DNA of 64,000 bases from Paraburkholderia metrosideri (GTDB lineage Bacteria > Pseudomonadota > Gammaproteobacteria > Burkholderiales > Burkholderiaceae). The stretch lies in the NCBI RefSeq assembly GCF_904848625.1, contig NZ_CAJHCP010000006.1, forward strand, positions 310,001 to 374,000. Reading direction: 5' to 3'. The translations under genes were made by a program, and so were the position numbers. Positions 38,919-47,446 of the stretch are shown here, piece by piece. Numbering within the stretch: position 1 is the first letter of the stretch; every line of letters starts with the position of its first letter. The notes under the pieces are model-generated. The model was given only the letters and a program-made list of their open reading frames with translations, searched no databases and had not been told where the DNA came from.

Positions 38919-38948
38919 ATTGTAAAAGGGGTCCCGACGTCCGCGCAA
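38919..38948 (-). promoter_or_regulatory. Putative aceE promoter
   Basis: -35 TTGCGC (38943-38948), spacer 18 bp, -10 TACAAT (38919-38924) on the minus strand, giving a leader of about 70 nt. Confidence 0.45.
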
Positions 38949-38993
38949 CAAAATTTTCGAATTACGAGATCGATTCTCACAATGCGAAAAATT

Positions 38994-39006
38994 GTTGCGG
39001 CGCAAC
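38994..39006. promoter_or_regulatory. Small palindrome in the aceE-kinase gap
   Basis: GTTGCGGCGCAAC has perfect 5-bp arms and lies about 70 bp upstream of the aceE -10 box and 100 bp upstream of the kinase -10. It could be a regulator site, but it does not match the PdhR consensus. Weak. Confidence 0.25.
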
Positions 39007-39104
39007 CTGATTTGACTGCCGATCGACGGATACGTCGGCTAGTTTGCGCCGAATAACGTGACTTTCCGTGCTTTTTTGCGTCATTTGTCAGGGACGCGCT
39101 GCGC

Positions 39105-39110
39105 TACAAT
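39105..39110 (+). promoter_or_regulatory. -10 box adjoining the kinase start codon
   Basis: TACAAT ends seven bases before the ATG at 39118, so transcription is expected to start at or next to the A of the start codon (leaderless mRNA). No clear -35. Confidence 0.4.
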
Positions 39111-39117
39111 GCCACGC

Positions 39118-41634
39118 ATGTTGACCGAACGGCTTTTCGCTCGCTCGGCGCGCACCGCCGGTTCGCCGGCGGATTCGACGCCGCCCTCCCGCTGGCACCA
39201 TGGACCATGGTGGTCGAATTCCTATTTGCTGACGCCACTCCTGTCGATCCTGGTTTTCCTGGTCGTCATGAGTCTGATTCTGTGGAGCCTGAACCGGCGC
39301 GAACAGCAGCAGCAGGAAGACACGCTCTACCGTAACGTCGCATGGGCGCAGCAACAGATACGCCTGTCCATGACCGGCGCGCAGGAACAGATCCAGGCGC
39401 TCGCCCGCGATCTGGCTGCCGGCCATGCCGATCCGAATTCATTCCAGACGTCCACCACGGACATCATGCAGGGGCATCCCGAGATCCTCTATATGAACTG
39501 GTACACCAGCGCGCAGCAGCCGCGCTGGCCCAATACCGCGTTGCCAGTGTTCGGGCAGCGCCTCGCCCGGCCGAACGACGCGCAGATGGACGAAGCCGTC
39601 AAAGCCGCGTTCAACGAGGCGCGCACCACGCGCCGCCAGGTCTATTCGCCGCTCATTTATGACGATGTCGGCAACGGCTATATCACGTTGCAGACGCCGG
39701 TGTTCCGCGACCGCGATTTCCTGGGTTCGATCGCCGCGGTGTTCTCCGTGGAAGGGATCCTGAAGCGCGACATCCCGCCGGAGTTGTCCGCGAAATACAA
39801 GATTTCGATCATCGACGTGAACAACCGCGAGTTGACCACCACGTCGACCCGCCCGCGCCTGCCGCGCGACATGTTCTACGACCTGCCGCTCGATCCGCCG
39901 GGCCAGGGCATCTCGGTGCGCGTGTACGCATATCCGCAGATGACCAACTTCACGAACAACACGCTGGTCTGGCTGGTGGCCGGGTTGTCGTGCTTCGTGC
40001 TGTGGAGCCTGTGGAGTTTGTGGAAACACACGCGGCAACGCTTCGAAGCGCAACAGGCGCTGTACGCCGAAGCGTTCTTCCGGCGCGCGATGGAAAACTC
40101 GGTGCTGATCGGGATGCGCGTGCTCGACATGCACGGCCGCATCACTCACGTCAATCCTGCGTTTTGCCGCATGACCGGCTGGGACGAGAGCGATCTGGTC
40201 GGCAAGAACGCGCCGTTCGCGTACTGGCCGAAAGACTCGTATCCCGAGATGCAGCGTCAGCTCGACATGACGTTGCGCGGCAAGGCGCCGTCGTCCGGCT
40301 TCGAATTGCGGGTGCGTCGCAAGGACGGCTCCACGTTTCACGCACGCCTCTATGTGTCGCCGCTGATCGACAGTTCGGGCCGTCAGACCGGCTGGATGTC
40401 GTCGATGACCGACATCACCGAGCCCAAGCGTGCGCGCGAAGAACTCGCGGCCGCGCATGAGCGCTTCACGACCGTGCTCGAAAGCCTCGACGCCGCCGTG
40501 TCCGTGCTAGCCGCCGACGAAGCCGAACTGCTGTTCGCCAACCGCTACTACCGCCACCTGTTCGGGATTCGCCCCGACGGTCATCTGGAATTGGCGGGCG
40601 GCGGGTTCGATAGCGCACAGGCGTCGTCCGATTCGATCGATATGGTGGACGCCTACGCTGGCCTCCCCGCTGCCGCGTTGACCGAAAGCACCGCGGACGC
40701 GCAGGAAATCTACGTGCAAAGCATTCAGAAATGGTTCGAAGTGCGCCGCCAGTACATTCAGTGGGTGGACGGCCACCTCGCGCAAATGCAGATCGCGACC
40801 GACATCACCACCCGCAAGCAGGCGCAGGAACTGTCGCGTCAGCAGGACGAGAAGCTGCAGTTCACCAGCCGTCTGATGACGATGGGCGAAATGGCTTCGT
40901 CGCTCGCGCACGAGCTCAATCAACCCCTCGCCGCGATCAATAACTATTGCTCTGGAACGGTAGCACTGGTTAAATCCGGTCGGACGACGCCTGACAATCT
41001 GCTTCCGGTGCTGGAAAAAACCGCCCAGCAGGCCGTGCGCGCCGGCATGATCATCAAGCGCATTCGCGAGTTCGTGAAGCGCAGCGAGCCGAAGCGCCAG
41101 GCCACGCGCGTCGCCGATATCGTCGCCGACGCCGTGGGTCTGGCCGAGCTGGAAGCGCGCAAGCGGCGCATTCGCATCGTCACCGATCTGCGCTCGCGTC
41201 TGCCGGTGATCTACGTCGACCCGGTGCTGATCGAGCAGGTGCTGGTCAACCTGCTGAAGAACGGCGCCGAAGCGATGGCCGAAGCCCGACCGAATGCGGT
41301 CGATCCGGTGATCCGCGTGGTCGTACGTCTGGAGAGCGGCTTTGTCTGCATCAGCGTCGTCGACCAGGGGCCGGGCGTCGACGAAGCAACCGCCGAGCGG
41401 CTGTTCGAACCGTTTTACAGCACCAAGTCCGATGGTATGGGCATGGGGCTGAACATTTGCCGTTCGATTATCGAATCGCACCGCGGCCGTCTGTGGGTGG
41501 TGAACAACGTCGAGTCTGACGGCCACATCACAGGCGCCACGTTCCATTGCAGTCTGCCTATTGGAGAGCCTGACGGCCCGAGCAACGGCGGGTCAGAGGC
41601 GCCGACACCACAAACCGTTACGGGAGAGCTATGA
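39118..41634 (+). CDS. Membrane-bound PAS sensor histidine kinase (DctS/FixL-like)
   Basis: Sensor kinase of an 838-residue two-component system. I start at MLTERLFARS; upstream in-frame ATGs lie within or before the promoter. A transmembrane helix at about residues 38-62 and a second near 285-305 (LVWLVAGLSCFVLWSLW) flank a periplasmic sensor domain. A PAS domain follows (about 325-460, with HVNPAFCRMTGWDES), then a second, weaker PAS-like region. The HisKA box is SSLAHELNQPLAAINNY, and the HATPase has VLVNLLKNGAEA and GMGMGLNICRSIIES. Architecture and the FixJ-type partner suggest an organic-acid or redox signal; the ligand cannot be read off. The stop overlaps the regulator start by 4 bp. 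Confidence 0.9.
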   Translation: MLTERLFARSARTAGSPADSTPPSRWHHGPWWSNSYLLTPLLSILVFLVVMSLILWSLNRREQQQQEDTLYRNVAWAQQQIRLSMTGAQEQIQALARDLAAGHADPNSFQTSTTDIMQGHPEILYMNWYTSAQQPRWPNTALPVFGQRLARPNDAQMDEAVKAAFNEARTTRRQVYSPLIYDDVGNGYITLQTPVFRDRDFLGSIAAVFSVEGILKRDIPPELSAKYKISIIDVNNRELTTTSTRPRLPRDMFYDLPLDPPGQGISVRVYAYPQMTNFTNNTLVWLVAGLSCFVLWSLWSLWKHTRQRFEAQQALYAEAFFRRAMENSVLIGMRVLDMHGRITHVNPAFCRMTGWDESDLVGKNAPFAYWPKDSYPEMQRQLDMTLRGKAPSSGFELRVRRKDGSTFHARLYVSPLIDSSGRQTGWMSSMTDITEPKRAREELAAAHERFTTVLESLDAAVSVLAADEAELLFANRYYRHLFGIRPDGHLELAGGGFDSAQASSDSIDMVDAYAGLPAAALTESTADAQEIYVQSIQKWFEVRRQYIQWVDGHLAQMQIATDITTRKQAQELSRQQDEKLQFTSRLMTMGEMASSLAHELNQPLAAINNYCSGTVALVKSGRTTPDNLLPVLEKTAQQAVRAGMIIKRIREFVKRSEPKRQATRVADIVADAVGLAELEARKRRIRIVTDLRSRLPVIYVDPVLIEQVLVNLLKNGAEAMAEARPNAVDPVIRVVVRLESGFVCISVVDQGPGVDEATAERLFEPFYSTKSDGMGMGLNICRSIIESHRGRLWVVNNVESDGHITGATFHCSLPIGEPDGPSNGGSEAPTPQTVTGEL

Positions 41635-42275
41635 ACACCCCAGTCACCACACAGGAAACTGTCTTTGTCGTCGACGACGACGAGGCCGTGCGCGATTCGC
41701 TGCGCTGGCTGCTGGAGGCAAACGGCTATCGCGTGCAATGCTTCTCCAGCGCTGAGCAGTTCATCGACGCATGGCAGCCGCACCAGCATCCAGGCCAGAT
41801 CGCCTGCCTGATCCTTGATGTGCGGATGTCCGGCATGAGCGGACTCGAGTTGCAGGAACGCCTGATCGCCGACAACACCTTGTTGCCGATCATCTTCGTG
41901 ACAGGTCACGGCGACGTGCCGATGGCCGTGTCGACGATGAAAAAAGGCGCGATGGACTTCATCGAAAAGCCATTCGACGAAGCCGAGTTGCGCAGGCTGG
42001 TCGAGCGCATGCTCGACAAGGCGCGCAACGAAAGCAGCAGCGTGCAGCAGCAACGTGCCGCCGCCGAACGTCTGGGCAAGCTGACCGCACGTGAGCACCA
42101 GGTGCTGGAGCGCATCATCGCCGGGCGCCTGAACAAGCAGATCGCCGACGACCTCGGCATCAGCATCAAGACGGTCGAAGCGCATCGCGCGAACATCATG
42201 GAAAAGCTGAACGTGAACACGGTCGCCGACCTGTTGCGTCTGGCGCTGTCGAACAAGCCGCAAGCCGCGCAATAA
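41631..42275 (+). CDS. FixJ/LuxR-type response regulator
   Basis: Partner of the upstream kinase, coupled through an ATGA overlap. The 214-residue protein has a receiver domain with the acidic pocket VVDDDEAVRDSL, the phospho-acceptor Asp in ILDVRMSGMSG (about residue 62) and Lys in FIEKPFDE. A C-terminal LuxR-type helix-turn-helix (about 145-205) contains LTAREHQVLERIIAGRLNKQ. It probably activates a distant target, since nothing obvious for transport or metabolism adjoins. Confidence 0.93.
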   Translation: MNTPVTTQETVFVVDDDEAVRDSLRWLLEANGYRVQCFSSAEQFIDAWQPHQHPGQIACLILDVRMSGMSGLELQERLIADNTLLPIIFVTGHGDVPMAVSTMKKGAMDFIEKPFDEAELRRLVERMLDKARNESSSVQQQRAAAERLGKLTAREHQVLERIIAGRLNKQIADDLGISIKTVEAHRANIMEKLNVNTVADLLRLALSNKPQAAQ

Positions 42276-42323
42276 AAACTGAAGCGGCAGGCGTTCCCCA
42301 CTAGAAAGTCTTTGAACTGCAAC

Positions 42324-42349
42324 GGCCGGACTGATGAAAAAGTCCGGCC
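42324..42349 (+). terminator. Hairpin after the response regulator
   Basis: GGCCGGACT (42324-42332), loop GATGAAAA, AGTCCGGCC (42341-42349), about 50 bp after the stop. There is no T-run, so the termination strength is uncertain. Apart from this and the -10 box at 42480, the 357-bp gap before folD is featureless. Confidence 0.5.
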
Positions 42350-42479
42350 TGTCTGCGTGATGTATCCGCCTCCCCCGTTGCACCGCCCTCTTTCCTGCTT
42401 TCCCTTCACAGCGGCAATGAACGAGTCTCATCGTCCTGCCGAGCTGATCGAGCAACGCGGATTAGCGCGTCCGTGCCGG

Positions 42480-42485
42480 TATAAT
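42480..42485 (+). promoter_or_regulatory. Putative -10 box of folD
   Basis: A perfect TATAAT in CCGGTATAATGG. It would give a leader of about 140 nt before the folD start codon. No convincing -35. Confidence 0.45.
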
Positions 42486-42632
42486 GGCGCTCTTTACAAC
42501 GGTGCCTGCATCAGATCGGCACCGCGCGCTTTTCATGTGCCGACCTGTTCCCGCTGAAAAGCGCCGTCGCGCGATGGCGTGCCCCAACGCCCACAGCTGC
42601 CCCGGTTTCCAAACTGCCTATCTCGACCGACC

Positions 42633-43493
42633 ATGACTGCCAAACTGATCGACGGCCTCGCCCTCTCCAAGACTTTGCGCGCCGACGTTGCGACGCGCGC
42701 CGCCGCCCTGACCGCTCGCGGCCATCAGCCGGGCCTCGCCGTGGTGCTGGTCGGTGACAATCCGGCCAGCGAAGTGTATGTGCGCAACAAGATCAAGGCC
42801 TGTCATGACAACGGCCTCGGGTCGTCGTTCGACCGCTATCCGTCCGACCTGCCGGAAGCCGATCTGCTCGCGCGTATCGACGAGCTGAACCACGATCCGC
42901 AGATCCACGGCATCCTGGTGCAATTGCCGCTGCCCAAGCATATCGACAGCCACAAGGTGATCGAGGCGATCGCGCCGGAAAAGGACGTCGACGGCTTTCA
43001 CGTCGCCAATGCCGGCGCGCTGATGACCGGTCAGCCGCTATTCCGTCCGTGCACGCCGTACGGCGTGATGAAAATGCTCGCCGCTTACGACATTCCGCTG
43101 CAAGGCGCGAACGCGGTGGTGATCGGCCGCTCGAACATCGTCGGCAAGCCAATGGCGCTGCTGTTGCTCGAAGCCGGTGCGACCGTCACGATCTGCCACA
43201 GCAAGACGCGCGATCTGGCTGCCCATACGCGCAACGCCGACGTGGTAGTCGCCGCTACCGGTCTGCGCAACATCCTGACCGCCGACATGGTGAAACCGGG
43301 CGCGGCGGTGATCGACGTCGGCATGAATCGTGATGACGCCGGCAAGCTGTGCGGCGATGTCGATTTCGCCGGCGTCAAGGAAGTGGCCGGCTTTATCACA
43401 CCGGTGCCGGGCGGCGTGGGCCCGATGACGATTACGATGCTGCTGGTCAATACGATCGAGGCGGCTGAACGGGAAGCGGACTCAAAGGCGTAA
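42633..43493 (+). CDS. folD: Methylenetetrahydrofolate dehydrogenase / cyclohydrolase
   Basis: Bifunctional NADP enzyme interconverting 5,10-methylene- and 10-formyl-tetrahydrofolate for purine and fMet-tRNA synthesis. The start [16 protein letters not shown] gives 286 residues, the family length. The signatures are [27 protein letters not shown], the NADP segment [14 protein letters not shown] and the C-terminal [15 protein letters not shown]. Confidence 0.97.
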   Translation: MTAKLIDGLALSKTLRADVATRAAALTARGHQPGLAVVLVGDNPASEVYVRNKIKACHDNGLGSSFDRYPSDLPEADLLARIDELNHDPQIHGILVQLPLPKHIDSHKVIEAIAPEKDVDGFHVANAGALMTGQPLFRPCTPYGVMKMLAAYDIPLQGANAVVIGRSNIVGKPMALLLLEAGATVTICHSKTRDLAAHTRNADVVVAATGLRNILTADMVKPGAAVIDVGMNRDDAGKLCGDVDFAGVKEVAGFITPVPGGVGPMTITMLLVNTIEAAEREADSKA

Positions 43494-43581
43494 AACCTGA
43501 CACGGTTTGGCGGCAGGGGCTGAGGTTAGCGATTAGATAGTCACTCCCTGCCGCTTGTCCCTCGACAGTCGCGTACCGGAA

Positions 43582-43614
43582 AAAAAGCCGGCGAATGACA
43601 TTCGCCGGCTTTTT
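43582..43614. terminator. Bidirectional terminator between folD and the acyltransferase gene
   Basis: Perfect 14-bp stem AAAAAGCCGGCGAA / TTCGCCGGCTTTTT with a TGACA loop, between convergent genes. Confidence 0.92.
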
Positions 43615-43739
43615 CAATTTCTGAAAGCCTGGTCTCGGGTGAGGTCCAACCAGGACATCGACCGTGCGAGGTGAGACCACGCCATGCGTCATCACGAAAC
43701 GTGCGCCAGAGCCCCTCCCCTCGTGTGTACGTGTGGCCC

Positions 43740-44876
43740 TCATCGCACCATGCGGTCGCCCGTCGCCACGCCCGTTGCACGATGCACGCTCCTTGGCGCG
43801 AGACGCCCGCGGCACCACATCAGCACAGGCCGTTCGACAAAGTGCCACGACAACGCCGCGCACAGCAGAATCAACGGCGCAGCAACCAGCAACGACATCA
43901 CACGTCCCAACTGCGGCGCGACACTGGCGATGCATTGCTGCACCATGAATCCGTACAGATAAATCCCATACGAGTAATCGTGACGCGGCACGAAGCGCCG
44001 CAATAGCGGCGTGGTCCCGACCCACAACACGCCGTAAATGAAGATCAGGTAGAACAGCGGCTGACCGCCTGCCGTATCGCGAAACACCAGAAAGACCATC
44101 GCGAACGCGAGTGCTGTCAAACCGTTGATATCGATTCGCTCGCGCCAGCCATACAGCAGCACCCCCAGCATGAAGAACGGTTCCGGCCAGAACGAATAGG
44201 CCCCCATGAGGCCGCCGGCCGAGGCGCCGAAATCGCGCATCCCGAACTGCAATTGCGGCAGATGCAGGCCCAGAAGAAACACCCCACACCCCAGCATCGC
44301 GGCCAACGCCGTGCTGCGCGCGCTCGACAGCAGCCCCAGCATGCCGGTCACCAGCACGACGAGATAGCAGCGCAGCTGCAGCGGCAGCGTCCACAGCGGC
44401 GCGGCGATATCGACCGGAACCCGGTTGTGCTCGAAAACGCCTGGCAATGCCCAGCCCGAGTTGGGCGTCACCACGATGGTCGAGAAGTTGTCGAGATTGG
44501 TCCACGTGATGCCGGAGGCAAAATATTCGCGCAGCGGTAACGTCGTAAAAAGCGGGCCGACGACGAACACCGCCGCCAGCGAAGCGACCGCCACTGCCGG
44601 CCACACGCGCGCGATGCGCAGCGCGGCGAAACGCGGCGCCGAGCGTTGCCGGTCGAAGCTGCCAGTCACAAGGATGCCGCTCAGCAGAAAAAACGCGTAG
44701 ACGCCTAGCGCGCCGAAACTGTCGAAGCCGAGCGCGTTGTGAACCCAGTCGGCGGCGGAAGGCGTCTGTACTGCATACGAGTGGCCAATCACGACCGCCA
44801 CGGCGGCCAGCAGCCGCACGAGGTCGAAGTTGTTGCTCTTACGCGATAAAGCTTGCGAAAGCGGGTTCATCGACAC
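43740..44876 (-). CDS. Acyltransferase 3 family membrane protein
   Basis: A 378-residue multi-span membrane acyltransferase of the family that O-acetylates surface polysaccharides, LPS or peptidoglycan. About ten hydrophobic segments are visible. The typical start NNFDLVRLLAAVAVVIGHSYAV holds the conserved His (about residue 32), and LRIARVWPAV has the conserved Arg after helix 2. It is a single gene on the opposite strand between folD and prlC with no glycan genes nearby, so the acceptor is unknown. The position suggests a later insertion into a housekeeping stretch; this is inference. Confidence 0.88.
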   Translation of the reverse strand: MSMNPLSQALSRKSNNFDLVRLLAAVAVVIGHSYAVQTPSAADWVHNALGFDSFGALGVYAFFLLSGILVTGSFDRQRSAPRFAALRIARVWPAVAVASLAAVFVVGPLFTTLPLREYFASGITWTNLDNFSTIVVTPNSGWALPGVFEHNRVPVDIAAPLWTLPLQLRCYLVVLVTGMLGLLSSARSTALAAMLGCGVFLLGLHLPQLQFGMRDFGASAGGLMGAYSFWPEPFFMLGVLLYGWRERIDINGLTALAFAMVFLVFRDTAGGQPLFYLIFIYGVLWVGTTPLLRRFVPRHDYSYGIYLYGFMVQQCIASVAPQLGRVMSLLVAAPLILLCAALSWHFVERPVLMWCRGRLAPRSVHRATGVATGDRMVR

Positions 44877-45175
44877 CTCTGACAGAATGCGCTACCGACC
44901 GACAGCGACGCTGTCAGATTGCGGCATAGCAGCAATCTGCACCGTTCGGTTTCGCACAAACACGCAGCGGCTCGGCGGCCTGACCTCGAACGCGTCCGCT
45001 TGCCAAACCGCCCGCGGCTGCGCGACATCTGATAATTTGTCTCCCAACAGATTGGAATTGGCGCTCCCCGCCCCAATAATGGTCGTATCGGGACTCACAG
45101 CGCGCGACTGCGCGTCACGCCGCGCATCCGCCGATCCACCGATTACCCGTTCACCCGCGTCAGACAGGAAGCCTT

Positions 45176-47284
45176 ATGTCCACTACCCCCTCGACTCACG
45201 ACAATCCGCTCCTCGATTTCTCCGATCTGCCGCGCTTTGGCGAAATCCGCCCCGAACACGTCACCCCCGCTCTCGATGTCCTGCTCGCCGACGCAGCCGC
45301 TGCTGTCGAGCGCGCTGCGCTGCCGGTCACTCCCGCGTCATGGGCCGACGTGGTCGAGCCGGTCGAGCGCGCCACCGAACCGCTGTCGCGCGCCTGGAGC
45401 GTGGTCGGCCATCTGAATGCGGTGGCGGATACGCCGGAACTGCGCGCCGTATACGGCGAAAACCTGCCGCGCGTTACCGAATTCTGGTCGAGCGTCGGAC
45501 AAAATCTCGCGCTGTACGAAAAGTACAAGGCGCTTAACGCGAGCAGTGATTTCGCGTCGCTGACCGGCGAGCGCAAAAAAATCCTCGGCAATGCGCTGCG
45601 CGACTTCCGCCTGTCCGGCGCGGAGTTGCCGGAAGACCAGAAGCCGCGTTTCGCCGAATTGCAGGAACAGCAGGCCGCGCTGTCGAAAGCGTTTTCGGAT
45701 CACGTGCTCGATGCAACCAACGCGTACGCGTACATCGTCGAAGCGGGCAGCGAAGCCCAACTCGTCGGCCTGCCCGAAGACGCGATCGAAGCCGCGAAAG
45801 AAGCGGCTGAACGCGAAGGCAAGACCGGCTACAAATTCACGCTGCACTTCCCGTCGTATTTCCCGGTGATGCAGTACTCGGAAAATCGTCAGATGCGCGA
45901 AGCGATGTATCGCGCGTACGTGACGCGTGCGTCCGAGCTCGGCGCGCAATACGGCAACGGCAAGCCCGAATGGGACAACACGTCGGTACTCGCCGACCAG
46001 TTGAAATTGCGCGCTGAAGAAGCGCATATGCTCGGCTTCAACAACTTCGCCGAAGTGTCGCTCGCGCCAAAAATGGCGGAGTCGCCGGCCCAGGTCATGG
46101 CGTTCCTTGAAGACCTCGCCACCCGCGCACGTCCGCACGCGGAACAGGACTGGAAAGAGCTACGCGAATTTGCCGCGAACGAACTCGGCATGACCGACCT
46201 GCAACCATGGGACACCACGTTCGCCGCTGAACGTCTGCGTCAGAAGCGCTATTCGTTTTCCGAGAACGAGGTCAAACAGTATTTCCCTGAAGACGCCGTG
46301 TTCAAGGGTCTTTTCAAGGTGACCGAAACGCTGTTCGGCGTGCGTATCCGTCGTGACGACGCAGCGGTGTGGCATCCGGATGTACGTTTCTTCCGTGTCG
46401 AAAATCAGGACGGCGGCCTCGTCGCGCAGTTCTATCTCGACCTGTATGCACGCGAAGGCAAACGCGGCGGCGCATGGATGGACGACGCGCGCGGCCGTCA
46501 CAAGCACACGCACGGCAGCGTGCAAACGCCGGTCGCGTATCTGACCTGCAACTTCTCGGCGCCGGTCGGCGGTAAGCCCGCGTGTTTCACGCACGACGAA
46601 GTCATCACGCTGTTCCATGAGTTCGGCCACGGGCTGCATCACATGCTTACGCGCGTCGATGAACTCGGCGTGTCGGGCATCAACGGTGTCGAGTGGGATG
46701 CGGTCGAGCTGCCGTCGCAGTTCATGGAGAACTTCTGCTGGGAGTGGGACGTGCTCTCCGACATGACCTCACACGTCGAAACCGCGAAGCCGTTGCCGCG
46801 CGATCTGTTCGACAAGATGCTGGCCGCGAAGAATTTCCAGAGCGGCTTGGGCACGCTGCGCCAGATCGTGTTCTCGATGTTCGACATGCAATTGCATACC
46901 GGCTTCGACGCCAGCGGCACGAAGAGCGCCACGGAACTCGCGAGCGAGATCAACGAGCGCTTCCACGTCGTGCCGCAGGCTCCGTTCTCGCGTTGGCCGA
47001 ATACGTTCAGCCATATTTTCGCGGGTGGTTATGCGGCGGGTTACTACAGCTACAAGTGGGCTGAGGTGCTGTCGGCCGACGCCTACGCGGCGTTCGAAGA
47101 AGCCGCGCAGAGCGCGAGCGGCAGCGTGCTCGATCAGGCGACCGGCATGCGTTATCGCAAGGAGATTCTGGAGGTGGGCGGCAGCCGTCCGGCGATGGAA
47201 TCGTTCAAGGCGTTCCGTGGCCGCGAGCCGAATATCGATGCTCTGCTGCGGCACAACGGCATGACGCCGGGTGCGGCGCATTGA
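45176..47284 (+). CDS. prlC: Oligopeptidase A (M3 family zinc peptidase)
   Basis: Cytosolic zinc oligopeptidase that degrades signal peptides and other oligopeptides. The 702-residue protein starts MSTTPSTHDNPLLDFSDLPRF after an AGGAAG box. The zinc site is HEFGHGLHHML (about residue 482), with the third ligand Glu in the following helix (GVEWDAVELPSQFMENF). The C-terminal GYAAGYYSYKWAEVLSADA is an M3 hallmark. Length and N-terminus match oligopeptidase A and not Dcp. Confidence 0.96.
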   Translation: MSTTPSTHDNPLLDFSDLPRFGEIRPEHVTPALDVLLADAAAAVERAALPVTPASWADVVEPVERATEPLSRAWSVVGHLNAVADTPELRAVYGENLPRVTEFWSSVGQNLALYEKYKALNASSDFASLTGERKKILGNALRDFRLSGAELPEDQKPRFAELQEQQAALSKAFSDHVLDATNAYAYIVEAGSEAQLVGLPEDAIEAAKEAAEREGKTGYKFTLHFPSYFPVMQYSENRQMREAMYRAYVTRASELGAQYGNGKPEWDNTSVLADQLKLRAEEAHMLGFNNFAEVSLAPKMAESPAQVMAFLEDLATRARPHAEQDWKELREFAANELGMTDLQPWDTTFAAERLRQKRYSFSENEVKQYFPEDAVFKGLFKVTETLFGVRIRRDDAAVWHPDVRFFRVENQDGGLVAQFYLDLYAREGKRGGAWMDDARGRHKHTHGSVQTPVAYLTCNFSAPVGGKPACFTHDEVITLFHEFGHGLHHMLTRVDELGVSGINGVEWDAVELPSQFMENFCWEWDVLSDMTSHVETAKPLPRDLFDKMLAAKNFQSGLGTLRQIVFSMFDMQLHTGFDASGTKSATELASEINERFHVVPQAPFSRWPNTFSHIFAGGYAAGYYSYKWAEVLSADAYAAFEEAAQSASGSVLDQATGMRYRKEILEVGGSRPAMESFKAFRGREPNIDALLRHNGMTPGAAH

Positions 47285-47310
47285 ACGGTTGAAGGATTGA
47301 TCGGCGCGTT

Positions 47311-47343
47311 GATTGACGCGTGATTGACGCGTGATTGACGCGT
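47311..47343. repeat. Three tandem copies of an 11-bp unit
   Basis: GATTGACGCGT three times (47311, 47322, 47333), 27 bp after the prlC stop and before its terminator. The unit differs by one base from the GATTGCCGCGT units of the array at 50561. Confidence 0.95.
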
Positions 47344-47365
47344 CGAGCGTCTCGCGCCTTCAATG

Positions 47366-47406
47366 AAAAGCCGACGGCATGCATCACGCAGGCGTCGGCT
47401 TTTTTT
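47366..47406 (+). terminator. Rho-independent terminator after prlC
   Basis: AAAAGCCGACG (47366-47376) pairs with CGTCGGCTTTT (47393-47403), 16-nt loop, followed by a T-run. It also faces the leftward amidohydrolase gene, whose transcript it could end. Confidence 0.85.
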
Positions 47407-47446
47407 GCGCAACGTGTGGCACTACAACTCGCCGACGCTGTTTTAT

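Noticed and set aside
36290..39010. 906-codon open frame antisense to aceE
   Set aside because: Shadow of aceE in a GC-rich genome; composition is atypical and the sense gene is certain. The same applies to the long frames opposite pyrG, lpdA, aceF, recJ, glnA, iscS and GH92.
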